In this document: in pieces, positions 43,466 through 53,318 of the stretch
Numbering within the stretch: position 1 is the stretch's first letter
How the letters are laid out: every line of letters starts with the position of its first letter
Assembly: GCF_964063325.1 (NCBI RefSeq)
Contig: NZ_OZ061315.1
Span: 3,038,001 to 3,102,000 of the forward strand
From: Hafnia alvei
GTDB taxonomy: Bacteria > Pseudomonadota > Gammaproteobacteria > Enterobacterales > Enterobacteriaceae
Direction: 5' to 3'
Length of the DNA stretch: 64,000 nucleotides
Notes under the pieces: generated by a model
Database searches by the model: none
The model's input: only the letters and a program-made list of their open reading frames with translations
What the model was told of the DNA's origin: nothing
Made by a program: the position numbers and the translations under genes

Positions 43466-44536
43466 ATGAACGGAAAGCTAAAAATCCGCGAAATCGCCGC
43501 CCAAACGGGGCTTTCTATCAGCACGGTCTCGCGCGTTCTATCAGGGAAATCGAATACCAGTGAAGCGGCTAAACGGCGTGTTTTAGCCTCGGCGCGCCAG
43601 CAGGGGGTCTTAGATGAGATCTCGACGGGGAGAATGCTGCTTAACGGACTGGTGGTGTTTGCGCCCCAGCGTGCATTTGACGTGCGGTCTGACATCTTTT
43701 ACTACAAGGTGATCCAAGGAATTGCTCAAGCGTTGGAACCTCACGAGGTCCGACTGCGCTATTGTTGTTTGGAGGAGAATGACAGTGATGTCGCCCTCTT
43801 CCTGCAAAAAATGAACGAGCCCGCTACCGAAGCCGCCATGCTGATTGGCATTGACGATCCCTATATTCACTCTCTCGCCGCAGACTTAGGCAAACCGTGT
43901 ATTCTTATCAACTGTCGCGATCGCAAAATGCGTCTGCCCGGTATTGCGCCCGACCATCAAACCATCGGCGAGTTTTCTGCAAACTACCTCTTTGAGCAAG
44001 GCCATCGACATGTTTTGCATTTGCTTTGCCTGCGCCGCTATACCATGGAGCTGCGCTTAGCCGGTATTCGTGAAGCCTATCAAGCACATAATCTTCCGTT
44101 TAATAGCGACGATGCCCTACTCACCGCGCCAAGTTTTGGTGCCGCAGATGCAGAACTCGCCGTTGCTCAGTTTCTTGAGCATTGTCCTGCCGAACATCGT
44201 CCAACCGCCATCCTCGCCGGAGGAGACTATATGGCGGTCGGCGCCGTCAATGCCCTATTAAAAGCAGGATTGCGCGTACCTCAGGATATTTCGGTGATGA
44301 GCATGGACGGATTCAATCTGGCTGCTATCCACGATATCCCGCTCACTTCGGTTCACGTACCTAGAGACGAATTAGGCGAGGAAGCGGTGCGCATGCTCCA
44401 ACGGCGACTCATGCAGCCAAACACACCGATTGGCAACTTATTGTTGAACGGAACGCTGGTGGCACGAGACTCGGTCCGACGCATCCGAACCAGCCAAAAT
44501 CAGGCATTGGTGCAAAAAGACGGGGTTTATGGTTAA
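43466..44536 (+). CDS. LacI-family transcriptional regulator
   Basis: The 356-residue protein has an N-terminal helix-turn-helix (KIREIAAQTGLSISTVSRVLSGKS) followed by a periplasmic-binding-like effector domain (about 70-340). I take the ATG at 43466, where the HTH begins eight residues in; the open frame runs 57 codons further upstream but would overlap the palindromic operator and is not family-like. It is divergent from the MFS/GH31 operon, which it probably represses, with a sugar or glycoside inducer. Confidence 0.88.
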   Translation: MNGKLKIREIAAQTGLSISTVSRVLSGKSNTSEAAKRRVLASARQQGVLDEISTGRMLLNGLVVFAPQRAFDVRSDIFYYKVIQGIAQALEPHEVRLRYCCLEENDSDVALFLQKMNEPATEAAMLIGIDDPYIHSLAADLGKPCILINCRDRKMRLPGIAPDHQTIGEFSANYLFEQGHRHVLHLLCLRRYTMELRLAGIREAYQAHNLPFNSDDALLTAPSFGAADAELAVAQFLEHCPAEHRPTAILAGGDYMAVGAVNALLKAGLRVPQDISVMSMDGFNLAAIHDIPLTSVHVPRDELGEEAVRMLQRRLMQPNTPIGNLLLNGTLVARDSVRRIRTSQNQALVQKDGVYG

Positions 44537-44676
44537 AGCGCCCCGTTCTGCCTTGAGTTTATTCACTATTATTTTAGGCATCCCCTTAAATATGAAGGGT
44601 ATGCTAATAAAGCCTGTGGCAAACTGTGCTCACTTCCATCCGCTGCTTAGCAGCCAATACGAGAGAAAATTCCGCG

Positions 44677-46995
44677 ATGAAATGGCTTTGCTCGCTCAGT
44701 CTGGTCGCAGGACTGATTGCAACTACTCTGTCTCCTGTTCACGCAGAGACAACCCAACCCGTTCACCCAATGGTGAAACCGCAATCCACACAGGCGCGTG
44801 ATGCTTTCGTAACCGATCTGCTAAGCAAAATGACGCTGGATGAAAAAATAGGCCAAATGCGTCTTATCAGCGTGGGGCCAGACAATCCTAAAGAAGCCAT
44901 TCGCGAGATGATCAAACAGGGTCAGGTCGGGGCTATTTTTAACACCGTAACTCGCCAAGATATTCGTAAAATGCAGGATCAGGCCATGCAGCTCAGCCGC
45001 CTGAAAATCCCTCTGTTCTTCGCCTATGACGTAGTTCACGGCCAGCGTACCGTTTTCCCTATCAGCCTCGGTTTAGCATCGAGTTGGGATCGCGATGCAG
45101 TCACCACCGTTGGCCGTATTTCAGCCTATGAAGCCAGCGAAGATGGGCTAAACATGACGTGGGCACCGATGGTCGATATCACCCGCGATCCGCGCTGGGG
45201 GCGCACATCAGAGGGCTTCGGTGAAGACACCTATCTGACCTCTGAAATGGGCCGTTTAATGGTTGAAGCCATGCAGGGTAACAACCCAGCAGATCGTCAT
45301 TCGGTCATGACCAGCGTGAAACACTTCGCCGCGTATGGCGCAGTGGAAGGCGGACGCGATTACAACAGCGTGGACATGAGCCCGCAGCGTTTGTTCCAAG
45401 ACTACATGCCACCGTACAAAGCCGCGCTAGACGCAGGCAGCGGCGGCGTTATGGTGTCACTCAATTCGATTAACGGCACACCGGCAACGTCCAACAGTTG
45501 GCTATTAAAAGACGTGCTGCGCGATGAATGGAATTTTAAAGGCATCACCATCAGCGATCACGGCGCGATCAAAGAACTGATTAAGCACGGCGTTGCTAGC
45601 GATCCTGAGGATGCCGTGCGCGTGGCGGTGAAATCCGGCATCGACATGAGCATGAGCGATGAGTACTACAGCAAGTACTTACCCGGCTTGGTCAAAAGCG
45701 GACGCGTGAGCGAAAAAGAAGTCGACGACGCCGCGCGTCATGTTCTGAACGTGAAATATGATATGGGTCTATTTAACGATGCTTACAGCCACTTAGGGCC
45801 TGTCGGTTCAGATCCGGTCGATACCAACGCGGAAAGCCGCTTGCATCGTCCAGAAGCACGCAGCGTGGCACGTGAAAGCATGGTGCTGCTGAAAAACCGT
45901 CTGGATACCCTACCGTTGAAAAAATCAGGCACTATTGCACTGATTGGCCCTCTGGCCGACAGCAAGCGTGATGTGATGGGCAGTTGGTCTGCAGCGGGAG
46001 TGATTGATCAGTCGATAACCGTTTTACAAGGTCTGCGCAATGCGGTGGGCAGCAACGCACAGGTTTTATATGCCAAAGGTGCCAACGTATCGAACGATCC
46101 GGGGATCACTGATTTTCTGAATCTGTATGAAAAAGCGGTGAGCGTTGATACCCGATCGCCGCAGGCTATGATTGATGAGGCGGTAGCTACGGCTAAAAAA
46201 TCAGATGTTATCGTCGCCGTCGTGGGTGAAGCTCAAGGTATGGCGCACGAAGCATCGAGCCGCAGCGATATCACCATTCCGCCAAGCCAACGCGATCTGA
46301 TCGCCGCACTGAAGCAAACGGGCAAACCTTTGGTACTGGTGCTGATGAATGGCCGCCCACTGGCGCTTGAGAAAGAAGATCAGCAGGCCGATGCCATTTT
46401 AGAAAGTTGGTTCTCAGGCACCGAAGGCGGTAACGCCATCGCTGACGTGCTGTTTGGTGACTACAACCCATCAGGCAAACTGCCCATGTCCTTCCCACGC
46501 TCGGTTGGTCAGATCCCGATTTACTACAGCCACTTAAATACGGGCCGCCCGTATAATCCTGAGAAACCAGAGAAATATACCTCTCATTATTATGATGCCG
46601 CCAACGGCCCGCTTTATCCGTTTGGCTATGGTCTGAGCTACACCACTTTCAGCGTGTCCGATGTGAAAATGTCGAGCCCGGTGATGAAGCGTGACGGCAG
46701 CTTAACCGCCAGCGTAACGGTAAAAAACACCGGCAAACGTGACGGTGCCACCGTGGTTCAGCTCTATCTACAAGATAAAACAGCGTCGATGAGTCGCCCT
46801 GTTAAAGAGCTAAAAGGCTTTGAAAAAGTAACGCTAAAATCTGGCGAACAGAAAACCATCAGCTTCAAAATTGATGCCGAACAGCTGAAGTTTTGGAATG
46901 CATCGATGAAATATGTGTCAGAGCCGGGCAAATTTAACGTGTTCATCGGCCTCGATTCACAGCGTGTGAATAAAGGTGAGTTTGAGTTACTTTAA
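44677..46995 (+). CDS. bglX: Periplasmic beta-glucosidase BglX
   Basis: BglX is a periplasmic GH3 enzyme cleaving beta-glucosides. The 772-residue precursor has a signal peptide (MKWLCSLSLVAGLIATTLSPVHA), the GH3 N-domain (MTLDEKIGQMRLISVGP; SVKHFAAYG), the nucleophile aspartate in GITISDHGAI, the C-domain (SWFSGTEGGNAIADVLFGDYNPSGKLP) and a C-terminal fibronectin-III-like domain. I chose ATG 44677 with GAGAG upstream; an in-frame ATG 17 codons earlier precedes the signal peptide. It lies 140 bp after the lacI gene. Confidence 0.95.
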   Translation: MKWLCSLSLVAGLIATTLSPVHAETTQPVHPMVKPQSTQARDAFVTDLLSKMTLDEKIGQMRLISVGPDNPKEAIREMIKQGQVGAIFNTVTRQDIRKMQDQAMQLSRLKIPLFFAYDVVHGQRTVFPISLGLASSWDRDAVTTVGRISAYEASEDGLNMTWAPMVDITRDPRWGRTSEGFGEDTYLTSEMGRLMVEAMQGNNPADRHSVMTSVKHFAAYGAVEGGRDYNSVDMSPQRLFQDYMPPYKAALDAGSGGVMVSLNSINGTPATSNSWLLKDVLRDEWNFKGITISDHGAIKELIKHGVASDPEDAVRVAVKSGIDMSMSDEYYSKYLPGLVKSGRVSEKEVDDAARHVLNVKYDMGLFNDAYSHLGPVGSDPVDTNAESRLHRPEARSVARESMVLLKNRLDTLPLKKSGTIALIGPLADSKRDVMGSWSAAGVIDQSITVLQGLRNAVGSNAQVLYAKGANVSNDPGITDFLNLYEKAVSVDTRSPQAMIDEAVATAKKSDVIVAVVGEAQGMAHEASSRSDITIPPSQRDLIAALKQTGKPLVLVLMNGRPLALEKEDQQADAILESWFSGTEGGNAIADVLFGDYNPSGKLPMSFPRSVGQIPIYYSHLNTGRPYNPEKPEKYTSHYYDAANGPLYPFGYGLSYTTFSVSDVKMSSPVMKRDGSLTASVTVKNTGKRDGATVVQLYLQDKTASMSRPVKELKGFEKVTLKSGEQKTISFKIDAEQLKFWNASMKYVSEPGKFNVFIGLDSQRVNKGEFELL

Positions 46996-47017
46996 ACATT
47001 CTGGTTAATTCCTCTTT

Positions 47018-47044
47018 AAGCCTCCTTCTTTCAGGGGGAGGCTT
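47018..47044 (+). terminator. Possible bglX terminator
   Basis: AAGCCTCC (47018-47025) pairs with GGAGGCTT (47037-47044) 22 bases after the bglX stop. No T-tract follows, so it is a weak candidate. Confidence 0.4.
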
Positions 47045-47224
47045 AACTCTCCTCTCCGCAAATGAATTTCTTTTATATAGCCTGATATTAATACCGCAAT
47101 AAAATATATTTATTGAAATTTACTGACATTACCCGATGTAAGTTAACCTTTATAAACTGGCATTATTTCATCTGCGGTTCATACTGGTATTCAATGAGTA
47201 CATCGTAAACAAAGGTGGAATGTC

Positions 47225-47383
47225 ATGCCTAACAAAATTATCACGTGGATTATTATGTTTGGTTTTAGCCTATCGCTGGCGCTATTAGCCAGTATGCTGG
47301 GAGAGGCTAACATATGGGCCATTCTGAGCATTTTTACCGTTACGTACTTTATCTGTGACGTTATTTATACAGTCACTGAGTAA
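47225..47383 (+). CDS. Small hydrophobic membrane protein, 52 residues
   Basis: An ORF of 52 codons begins with an ATG preceded by AAAGGTGG six bases upstream, a strong ribosome-binding site. The product starts MPNKIITWIIMFGFSLSLAL and has two hydrophobic stretches (about residues 5-25 and 29-50) separated by GEANIW, so it should be a two-helix inner-membrane protein. I do not recognise the family. It is convergent with the hypothetical protein at 47436-48290. Confidence 0.55.
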   Translation: MPNKIITWIIMFGFSLSLALLASMLGEANIWAILSIFTVTYFICDVIYTVTE

Positions 47384-47435
47384 TTTCTTATTTTCAGTGA
47401 CCAGACTACATAAATAAGCATGCATATCAGTATGC

Positions 47436-48290
47436 CTAGCGACAGTCCCCTTTATCATAGACCATGCTAATCTGTTCCGTATCTAGAATAAATAAATACT
47501 CGGCTTTGATATCAGTTGCAGAAAATATAGGTAAGGAGCAGACTCGCTTAAATGCAGATAAGCCATAACTGTAAAGTTTGACTCGGGTGAAACTCTCTTT
47601 GTTGATATTCATAACGTATTCATAAGTAATGGTACTATCATCACGGTACACATTTCTTAATGTAACATCACTGTTTATTTTTACAGGGTATCTATTTTCA
47701 CTTTTATTTTTTGCAATATACTTATCAAATTCAATCAGTGTATTCTGAGCAGCCTTCTTAGCCAAGAACTCACATGTAATAAACGTACCGCAATATAATG
47801 AAAATGATAATAATACACAGAGCGCAGTAGTAATCTTCAGTTGTTTAACTGTCGTATTTTTCCTTTTTTTCCATTGATGAAACGCTATCGTACCTGCAAC
47901 GCCGTAAGAAAATAAACAAACCAAGACTATTAATAAAATATTAATAGAATAGCGATTATAAAAAGGAAGTGTTTGTAGCATGATAGCTTGATTTAATAAA
48001 AAATAAATCAATATAAGTATAACGCACGCCCTGCTACGTTTATACCCACCATAGGTTAATAAAACAACAATGGTTTCATGCGGTAAAAAACGCCAGGTAA
48101 ATCCTTTTGACATTATACCAATAATCACAAATATAGTTGTAATAGCAAAATAACACATGCTTGCCCACCAACCACATTTGGTTGCTCGACTGATATATTG
48201 GGGTACCTGTTGTGTAAAATCACTCTTTTTAATTCTCATTGAGTCGGCTGTTGTTATACTTATTTGCATATCCTTGTTATCACTACTCAT
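47436..48290 (-). CDS. Hypothetical membrane protein
   Basis: The 284-residue protein has a hydrophilic N-terminus (about 1-40), four or five hydrophobic segments between residues 43 and 175, and a polar C-terminal domain (about 176-284) probably outside the cytoplasm. No family motif is recognised. Codon use is much more AT-rich than in neighbouring genes, suggesting recent acquisition. No partner gene shares its orientation closely. Confidence 0.6.
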   Translation of the reverse strand: MSSDNKDMQISITTADSMRIKKSDFTQQVPQYISRATKCGWWASMCYFAITTIFVIIGIMSKGFTWRFLPHETIVVLLTYGGYKRSRACVILILIYFLLNQAIMLQTLPFYNRYSINILLIVLVCLFSYGVAGTIAFHQWKKRKNTTVKQLKITTALCVLLSFSLYCGTFITCEFLAKKAAQNTLIEFDKYIAKNKSENRYPVKINSDVTLRNVYRDDSTITYEYVMNINKESFTRVKLYSYGLSAFKRVCSLPIFSATDIKAEYLFILDTEQISMVYDKGDCR

Positions 48291-48423
48291 CTCACATCCT
48301 TATGAATCTATGCTTTGCATTATTGCATTCAGGAAAATTATTATCATGAATAGACAATGATATATCACTACCAAAAAATTTTGCTCTTTAGATAGTGATA
48401 TATTTAATTAAGCACTGATAACA

Positions 48424-50031
48424 TTAGTGTGAGGTAATATAAAGCTCTTTGCTATATACATAATCCTGTGGGTTATGCGCAGGAAAACCACCGACGTAAG
48501 GCTTCAATAGTTTAATCAGCGGCTGATAGTAAATTGGAATAATCGGCGCTTGTTGATTGATTCGCACTTCAGCCTGTGAATATAAAACATTGCGCATCAC
48601 GGGATCGGACACGCTCTCTGCCTGCTTCAATAGCCGGTCATATTCAGCATCTTTCCAATGCCCAACGTTTTCCACACTCACTGACTGTAGCGTATTTAAA
48701 AATGTGGAAGGCTCATTGTAGGTTGCATCCCAAGACTGCCGTGACAACATAAAATCCCCTGCCCGACGCGCGTCTAAATAGGTCTTCCATTCCATATTGC
48801 GTAGCGTTACCTGCGCTCCTAGCCACTTCTTCCATTGTGACGAAAGTGCTATCGCAGTTTTTTCGTGCAGGTCATATTTGTTGTAAAACAGCTCAAATTT
48901 TAACGGATGCTGTTCGTCGTAGCCCGCCTGATGCAGCAACCCTTTGGCTAAAACAACGCGCTGAGCTAATGGTGCATTTAATTCATCAAGTACCGGAGAT
49001 TTAAAATCAGCGACCTGAGGCGGGGTTAGCGTGCTGGCAGGCTCACGCAGTCCTAATACTTTATGAGCGATCAGATCGCGATCCACCGTGAGATATAAAG
49101 CACGCCGCACGCGAACGTCATCAAATGGCGGTCGCGTAATATTAAAATTATAATATTCGGTGTTTAAACGCGGAATAATATGTAATTCATCCGGCATCTT
49201 TTGCTGAATATCTTTAATCTGATCGGCGGGTACCCAGGTTAAATCTAAATCACCGGCACGATAGCGGTTATAACCAGAAACCGCGTTGTCGACCACTAAA
49301 TACTCAACCTGCTTTAATACCGTTTCTGAACGATTCCAATATTGAGGATTTTGTTTGGCGACAATTTTTTCATTCACTATACGTTTAGCCAATACAAAGG
49401 CGCCGTTAGACACGATGTGTTCAGGCTGAGTCCAACGCTCTCCCCATTGCGCCACCACCGCACGTGGAACCGGAAACGTTGTGGGCCACGCTAACATCGA
49501 AATAAACCACGGCGTCGGTTGTTCTAGCTGTACGCGTAGGGTGCGCGCATCCAGCGCTTGAACGCCCAGCGTCTGCGGTTTCATTTTCCCACTCACAATT
49601 TGAGCCGCATTAACCACGTGCCCAGCGGCAAAATAATTAGCAAATGGGCTCGCAGTAGCGGGATCAACCGCACGCTGCCACGCAAAGACAAAATCATCGG
49701 CGGTCAATGCCGAACCATCTGACCAACGGAGATTTTTTCGCAACGTAAAGTCGATCTGCCTGCCGTCTGCGCTCACTTTCCAGCTTTCGGCCTGCGCGGG
49801 TTGCACCTTGCCATCACCATCCAACCACACCAGCCCTTCAAACAGGTCGAGAGCTATCTGCGCGGCGGTATTTTCTTCAATTTTTTGTGGGTCGAGCGTG
49901 GCGGGTTCAGCATGGTTGTTGTAACGGAAAATTTGTTGGGGATCGAGCGACGTCCCTGCGGGGATTTGAGCAGCATGTAACGGTGCCACGCTTATCAGGC
50001 TGACCAGCCATAATGGCGACAATTTTTTCAT
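48424..50031 (-). CDS. Oligopeptide ABC transporter substrate-binding protein (OppA/MppA-like)
   Basis: The 535-residue periplasmic protein has a signal peptide (MKKLSPLWLVSLISVAPLHA) and typical family 5 solute-binding sequences: RYNNHAEPATLDPQKIEENT, LFEGLVWLDGDGKVQPAQAESW, WSDGSALTADDFVFAW and IPIYYQPLIKLLKPYVGG. No permease or ATPase genes are adjacent, so it likely borrows another Opp system, as E. coli MppA does for murein peptides. I leave the symbol blank because OppA and MppA cannot be told apart by eye. Confidence 0.85.
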   Translation of the reverse strand: MKKLSPLWLVSLISVAPLHAAQIPAGTSLDPQQIFRYNNHAEPATLDPQKIEENTAAQIALDLFEGLVWLDGDGKVQPAQAESWKVSADGRQIDFTLRKNLRWSDGSALTADDFVFAWQRAVDPATASPFANYFAAGHVVNAAQIVSGKMKPQTLGVQALDARTLRVQLEQPTPWFISMLAWPTTFPVPRAVVAQWGERWTQPEHIVSNGAFVLAKRIVNEKIVAKQNPQYWNRSETVLKQVEYLVVDNAVSGYNRYRAGDLDLTWVPADQIKDIQQKMPDELHIIPRLNTEYYNFNITRPPFDDVRVRRALYLTVDRDLIAHKVLGLREPASTLTPPQVADFKSPVLDELNAPLAQRVVLAKGLLHQAGYDEQHPLKFELFYNKYDLHEKTAIALSSQWKKWLGAQVTLRNMEWKTYLDARRAGDFMLSRQSWDATYNEPSTFLNTLQSVSVENVGHWKDAEYDRLLKQAESVSDPVMRNVLYSQAEVRINQQAPIIPIYYQPLIKLLKPYVGGFPAHNPQDYVYSKELYITSH

Positions 50032-50144
50032 GATATTCCCTTTTCAGCACATGAGTTCGTATACCTTACGCTCGCCTATTGCTGATTGCTGTGTGGGAAC
50101 TCGCGGAAAATGCTTTTTTGGCCTTGTGTCTCAACGCTGTGGAT

Positions 50145-50175
50145 AAAAAAATCCAGCCATATTTCTTGGCTGGAT
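50145..50175 (-). terminator. Terminator of the MATE gene
   Basis: ATCCAGCCA (50151-50159) pairs with TGGCTGGAT (50167-50175); on the minus strand the stem is followed by six T residues (50150-50145). It lies 13 bases beyond the MATE stop codon. Confidence 0.88.
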
Positions 50176-50188
50176 TTCACTTACTCAT

Positions 50189-51538
50189 TCAGTTAGCTAG
50201 GGATTCTTTTTTAGGCGTCAAACGGATCCCAAGACGGCGCAGCTGTCGTTTAAGCATTAACACCACCACTATCGATAAGCAGATGTTCGATAAAGGCATC
50301 GCCAACCACACGCCGTCCAGACCGAATATCCATGGGAAAAACCCGAGGAATGGAAACAAGATCAGCATGTTGCTCAGCGTGATAAACGTTGCGTAGCGGG
50401 CATGGCCTAATGCTTGGAAGAACGTTGCGGCGAGCACGATAAAGCCATCTAAGTACATCACAAACAGATGCAGACGCAGGCCGTGAATGGTTGCCACGTG
50501 CAGCGCGCTGTCACCGGAAATAAAGATGCTGGTAAACAGCGATGGGAGAATCAGTATCGCGACCGCTAACGCAATGCCGCCGCCGACTGCAGTCATCAAA
50601 CCTAATTTTAAGACCTGACGAACCTTATCCGGCTGGCGTGCGCCGTAATAGTAACTCACCAGCGGCTGCATTCCCCCGCACACACCTTCGGCGAGCAGGT
50701 AATAGAAACCAATCAGGTAACTGGCAATCCCATAGGCGGCCACTTCTATTGGCCCACCGTGCTTCATGAAAAGCAGGTTATGCATCATCACCACCACGCT
50801 GAGATAAAGGTACATCAGCATGCTGGAAAAACCGGTGGTTAGAGATTCCACACTAAGGCGCAGGTTAAAAGCAATGTGCTCGCGCCGTGGCCGTAATTTG
50901 TTGTAGCGGCTGAAAACAAATCCGGTGCAAATAATCACCGCCACGCTTTCACTGATTATCGTTCCTATCGCCGCGCCTTTTAATCCCCAGCCCAAGCGAA
51001 TGATGAACACATAATCCATCAGCACATTCAGCAGCGCTCCTGTCAGCATGGCAATAGTCGCTAATCTTGGCGCGCCTAAGTTGCGCACCAACAGCGGCAT
51101 AGCGATACTGCCGAGGACAATCGGCCCCGAAATACCAATAATAGTTAAGTAATCAATACCATAGTTTTCAATAACGCCGGATGCGTCTTGCAAACGCATA
51201 AACATCGGGGCGAAATAAACGATGCACAGCCCCACGCTGATACCCATAGCGATCAACAGCCAGAATACCTGCATTAAAATGCGCCGCGCCTTATCAATTT
51301 TTTCTTCGCCCTGCGCCAATGAACAGCGCGCGCCGCTGCCCATGCCGATCATCATCCCCACCGCAAGCAAAACGCCCGACAGCGGCCAGGCCATATTAAT
51401 GGCAGAAAGACCTTCAGCGCCCATCGCATGACCGATAAAGGCACCATCAACAATTTGATACAAGCCGCTGATCAGCAGTGCGGCAATGGCCGGAATACTG
51501 TAGTGCCAGAATGTACGGGTAATACTTTGCTGCAACAT
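50189..51538 (-). CDS. MATE-family multidrug exporter
   Basis: The 449-residue inner-membrane protein has about twelve hydrophobic segments and MATE features such as IPAIAALLISGLYQIVDGAFIG at the N-terminus, NMAWPLSGVLLAVGMMIGMG, and GMQPLVSYYYGA. MATE transporters expel cationic drugs in exchange for sodium or protons. Downstream of a MarR regulator by 41 bases and in the same direction, so likely controlled by it. Confidence 0.9.
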   Translation of the reverse strand: MLQQSITRTFWHYSIPAIAALLISGLYQIVDGAFIGHAMGAEGLSAINMAWPLSGVLLAVGMMIGMGSGARCSLAQGEEKIDKARRILMQVFWLLIAMGISVGLCIVYFAPMFMRLQDASGVIENYGIDYLTIIGISGPIVLGSIAMPLLVRNLGAPRLATIAMLTGALLNVLMDYVFIIRLGWGLKGAAIGTIISESVAVIICTGFVFSRYNKLRPRREHIAFNLRLSVESLTTGFSSMLMYLYLSVVVMMHNLLFMKHGGPIEVAAYGIASYLIGFYYLLAEGVCGGMQPLVSYYYGARQPDKVRQVLKLGLMTAVGGGIALAVAILILPSLFTSIFISGDSALHVATIHGLRLHLFVMYLDGFIVLAATFFQALGHARYATFITLSNMLILFPFLGFFPWIFGLDGVWLAMPLSNICLSIVVVLMLKRQLRRLGIRLTPKKESLAN

Positions 51539-51579
51539 AACTTTTCCCAGATCTCTTTCTATCTATTTCTCATCGCTAT

Positions 51580-51999
51580 TCAGCCGGTTTTTAAACTGCC
51601 GCAGGCTTTGTGGAGCAAACGCTCAAACTGCTGTTGTTCTTCTGGCGTCAACGAGGCCGCCATTTGCTGAGTGGTTTGTGCATAAATATCCATCTCTTCC
51701 TTTTCTAGCGCAGCTCCCTTCTCGGTGGCCTGTAACAACGTTGCACGACCATCCTCAGGACAGGAAATACGTTGAATATAGCCGCGTTTTTCCAATTTGC
51801 TCACCATCGCGCTGGCAGAGGCTTTGCTGACTTTCATACATTCAGCCAGTTCCGTGAGCCGCATCCCCTGCGAGTGCTCAAGTAACACATAGAGGTAGTC
51901 AAACTCACTGTTCGTTAGCTCCATACTTCCGCTTTGACGCGAAACTTCGCGCCAGCAAAACCAGAGGTGCCACTGAAGTTTTTTTAGATCGTTAATCAT
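51580..51999 (-). CDS. MarR-family transcriptional regulator
   Basis: The 139-residue winged-helix protein has LTELAECMKVSKASASAMVSKLEKRGYIQRI (recognition helix region) and the wing segment CPEDGRATLLQATEKG. It is the first gene of a two-gene unit with the MATE exporter, an arrangement typical of drug-responsive autorepressed operons. Confidence 0.88.
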   Translation of the reverse strand: MINDLKKLQWHLWFCWREVSRQSGSMELTNSEFDYLYVLLEHSQGMRLTELAECMKVSKASASAMVSKLEKRGYIQRISCPEDGRATLLQATEKGAALEKEEMDIYAQTTQQMAASLTPEEQQQFERLLHKACGSLKTG

Positions 52000-52102
52000 T
52001 CGAGAGCTCAGTTCGGAAGGAGTGAAACTAATTTAGTTAGGCTAACATACTAAATTTCATGCGGCAATAAGAGCGGCTGTTGTCGTTTGTGCTCTTCAAC
52101 GA

Positions 52103-52129
52103 AAAACGGCCTGAAATCTCAGGCCGTTA
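52103..52129 (-). terminator. Terminator of the downstream SurE-like gene
   Basis: AACGGCCTGA (52106-52115) pairs perfectly with TCAGGCCGTT (52120-52129) around an AATC loop; on the minus strand TTTT follows. It is 19 bases beyond the SurE-like stop codon. Confidence 0.88.
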
Positions 52130-52147
52130 ATATCTGTTTATCATGCA

Positions 52148-53041
52148 TTAAGGATGTTTTAACTCAGGGGCATCGAAAGCATATGCATAGATCATATCAA
52201 ACTGTGGCGCATTCCAATTAGAGTCAATCACGGTATACGTGATATAGCCTTCATTCAGCAGATTAACGTCCGTTTTACCTGCTGTTGGCGTTAACGCATC
52301 GAGGTTAATAACCTGTTTAGCCGAGCCATCTTGCTGCATTTCATAGCTAAACATCGGCTTAGCATGCAGGTCGTTAAGCACAAATTTTCTTCCCAGAATT
52401 TTATTCTTTGGCAAGGCTGGATAGTTTACGTTTACACCGGTGCCATAAGGCAATACGGTTTCACCCGACGTCCAGTTTTCGTTCAACGCGTCTACCATAT
52501 TAACAACGTAATCAACGGCATCAGGCCAATAAAGCTTAGTACTTGGGAATCCTGCTTTGGCTTCATCTTCACTCATAAGCATACCAATACTGGCGGCAAT
52601 TGTTGGGTAACCATAGCGAATTGCAAGCGCCGCTGCGGAAACCGTGCCTGAATTCTGCAAATTCCCACCGTTATTTTGCCCGTAGTTAACGCCGGAAATC
52701 ACCAGATCGGGAGGGGTGTCCTTCAGTACACCCAGCAACCCAAAATCAAGCGAATCTGACGGTGTCCCAGGGAAACCATATTGTTTATCGCCGACTTTTT
52801 TTACATCAAAAGTTTGGTTTGGGTTGATCGTCATCGCCGATCCCTTACCACTTTGATCGGTAGCAGGTGCCGTCATCCACACATCGTAACCTTTAGCCGC
52901 TAGTTTGCTTTGCAACGAGGTTATCCCCGCAGACTGGTAGCCATCGTCGTTGACCAACAAAATGCGCATTGGACGAGCAGCTACCTGAGCTGCAGATAAC
53001 GTAGAGGACAATGCTAATGCGGTAAGTTCTGTGGTTTTCAT
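52148..53041 (-). CDS. Secreted SurE-like phosphatase, second copy
   Basis: The 297-residue protein has a probable signal peptide (about 22 residues, ending AAQVAA) followed by a SurE nucleotidase fold: MRILLVNDDGYQSAGI with the metal-binding Asp-Asp, PATDQSGKGSAMT, FPGTPSDSLDFGLL, DLVISGVNYGQN and SGTVSAAALAIRYG. Ordinary SurE is cytoplasmic and about 250 residues; the signal peptide implies a periplasmic 5'-nucleotidase or acid phosphatase. It is a clear paralogue of the protein at 57778-58671 and has the same length. It lies 277 bp after bglB, beyond a stem-loop. Confidence 0.85.
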   Translation of the reverse strand: MKTTELTALALSSTLSAAQVAARPMRILLVNDDGYQSAGITSLQSKLAAKGYDVWMTAPATDQSGKGSAMTINPNQTFDVKKVGDKQYGFPGTPSDSLDFGLLGVLKDTPPDLVISGVNYGQNNGGNLQNSGTVSAAALAIRYGYPTIAASIGMLMSEDEAKAGFPSTKLYWPDAVDYVVNMVDALNENWTSGETVLPYGTGVNVNYPALPKNKILGRKFVLNDLHAKPMFSYEMQQDGSAKQVINLDALTPTAGKTDVNLLNEGYITYTVIDSNWNAPQFDMIYAYAFDAPELKHP

Positions 53042-53241
53042 GGTGATATCCTTAAATTGATTGGAAAATATCCCCTCTTACGTTAATGAGATAGCTGAGG
53101 GGGTATTCTGTATATCACCGAGTTTTTTTCTAACGAGGTTTAATAACTATATTTAATTTTTTCATTTATCTTTAATTATTTTTTCTCATTATTAAATCAT
53201 TACTAATAATATTAAATTTTAAAATAGTATTTTTATACAAC

Positions 53242-53272
53242 ACACCTTTGTCGGTCATGCCAACAAAGGTGT
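53242..53272 (-). terminator. Stem-loop after bglB
   Basis: ACACCTTTGT (53242-53251) pairs perfectly with ACAAAGGTGT (53263-53272), 46 bases after the bglB stop. There is no proper T-tract, so it may only reduce read-through into the SurE-like gene. The remaining gap to 53041 is very AT-rich. Confidence 0.5.
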
Positions 53273-53318
53273 GAATGGAAGCGTCTCGGTGCGTTAACAT
53301 TAGGCTATCGCGAGCACT

